Below, one piece after another: positions 6,222 to 6,397 of a stretch of DNA of 6,397 nt. The notes beneath the pieces were generated by a model. That model saw only the letters and a program-made list of their open reading frames with translations. It was not told the DNA's origin and did not search any database. Positions within the stretch are counted from its first letter, which is position 1. Every line of letters starts with the position of its first letter. The position numbers and the translations under genes are program-made. The stretch comes from CAZXBB01 sp964638815 (lineage in GTDB: Bacteria > Planctomycetota > Phycisphaerae > Phycisphaerales > SM1A02), in the NCBI GenBank assembly GCA_964638815.1, contig CAZXBB010000403.1, positions 1 to 6,397 of the forward strand, read 5' to 3'.

Positions 6222-6397
6222 CCCGCCGCGGGGGCGGCGGCACGGACGCGATCGGTGATCCACGCGATCCACGGCTCGATCCCCTCGCCGGTGCGGCACG
6301 ACAGGTCGAACGTCGTCAGCGTTTCGTTGAGCGCCCGGACGCCGCGGCGGAAACGCTCCATGTCAAAGTCCACGTACGGGAGCAGGTCGATCTTGTT
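6218..6397 (-). CDS. hypB: HypB, hydrogenase nickel-incorporation GTPase (C-terminal fragment, cut by window edge)
   Basis: HypB is a SIMIBI-class GTPase that, with HypA, inserts nickel into the [NiFe]-hydrogenase large subunit precursor in the cytoplasm. Only the last 59 residues are in the window; the gene continues past the right edge. The fragment opens with NKIDLLP, the G4 guanine-specificity motif (NKxD). It continues with LSCRTGEGI at fragment residues 32-40 and a Trp at 43, the G5-like region typical of HypB C-termini. The tail ends in an Ala/Pro-rich APAAG. The P-loop, the metal-binding residues and any N-terminal His-rich stretch lie outside the window. The TGA stop at 6220-6218 overlaps the hypF ATG as ATGA, placing hypB upstream in the same operon. 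The related GTPase UreG was considered, but the NKIDLLP sequence, the SCxTGEG pattern and the hypF neighbour favour HypB. Confidence 0.93.
   Translation of the reverse strand, partial: NKIDLLPYVDFDMERFRRGVRALNETLTTFDLSCRTGEGIEPWIAWITDRVRAAAPAAG

Overview
This window holds the maturation (hyp) gene cluster for a [NiFe]-hydrogenase, followed by a membrane-bound sensor histidine kinase. Every supported gene lies on the minus strand, so transcription runs from the right edge (6397) to the left edge (1). The DNA is very GC-rich, with strong G/C bias at third codon positions. As a result, long open frames appear antisense to almost every gene; none looks real. The organism is a GC-rich bacterium. 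Acidobacteria, Rokubacteria, Gemmatimonadota, Myxococcota and GC-rich Proteobacteria are all plausible, and the sequence alone does not settle the phylum.

In reading direction the layout is: the C-terminal 59 codons of hypB (right edge to 6218); hypF (6221 to 3891); hypC (3927 to 3676); hypD (3679 to 2561); hypE (2564 to 1488); a 50-bp gap with a TATAAT element and a strong Shine-Dalgarno sequence; and a six-TM histidine kinase (1437 to 19). A further gene may begin at the left edge, but only a few bases are visible. The four hyp-hyp junctions all overlap: ATGA at hypB/hypF, 37 bp at hypF/hypC, ATGA at hypC/hypD and GTGA at hypD/hypE. They must be one transcript and are probably translationally coupled.

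Together HypF, HypE, HypC and HypD build the Fe(CN)2CO unit of the active site. HypF makes carbamoyl-adenylate from carbamoyl phosphate and loads the C-terminal Cys of HypE. HypE dehydrates it to thiocyanate. The HypC-HypD complex assembles cyanide and CO on iron, and HypC delivers the unit to the hydrogenase large subunit. HypB (with HypA, not in the window) then helps insert nickel. All key motifs are present, so the set looks functional. The hydrogenase structural genes are not in the window.

The most interesting element is the kinase. Its predicted TM3-TM4 loop carries GGARSPF, close to the GGxxNPF quinone-sensing heptad of RegB/PrrB kinases, but its phospho-acceptor box is HDIQSP rather than the RegB HELGTP type. 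A membrane redox or quinone sensor next to hydrogenase maturation genes suggests control of hydrogen metabolism by respiratory-chain redox state. That is an inference from one motif and the gene context.
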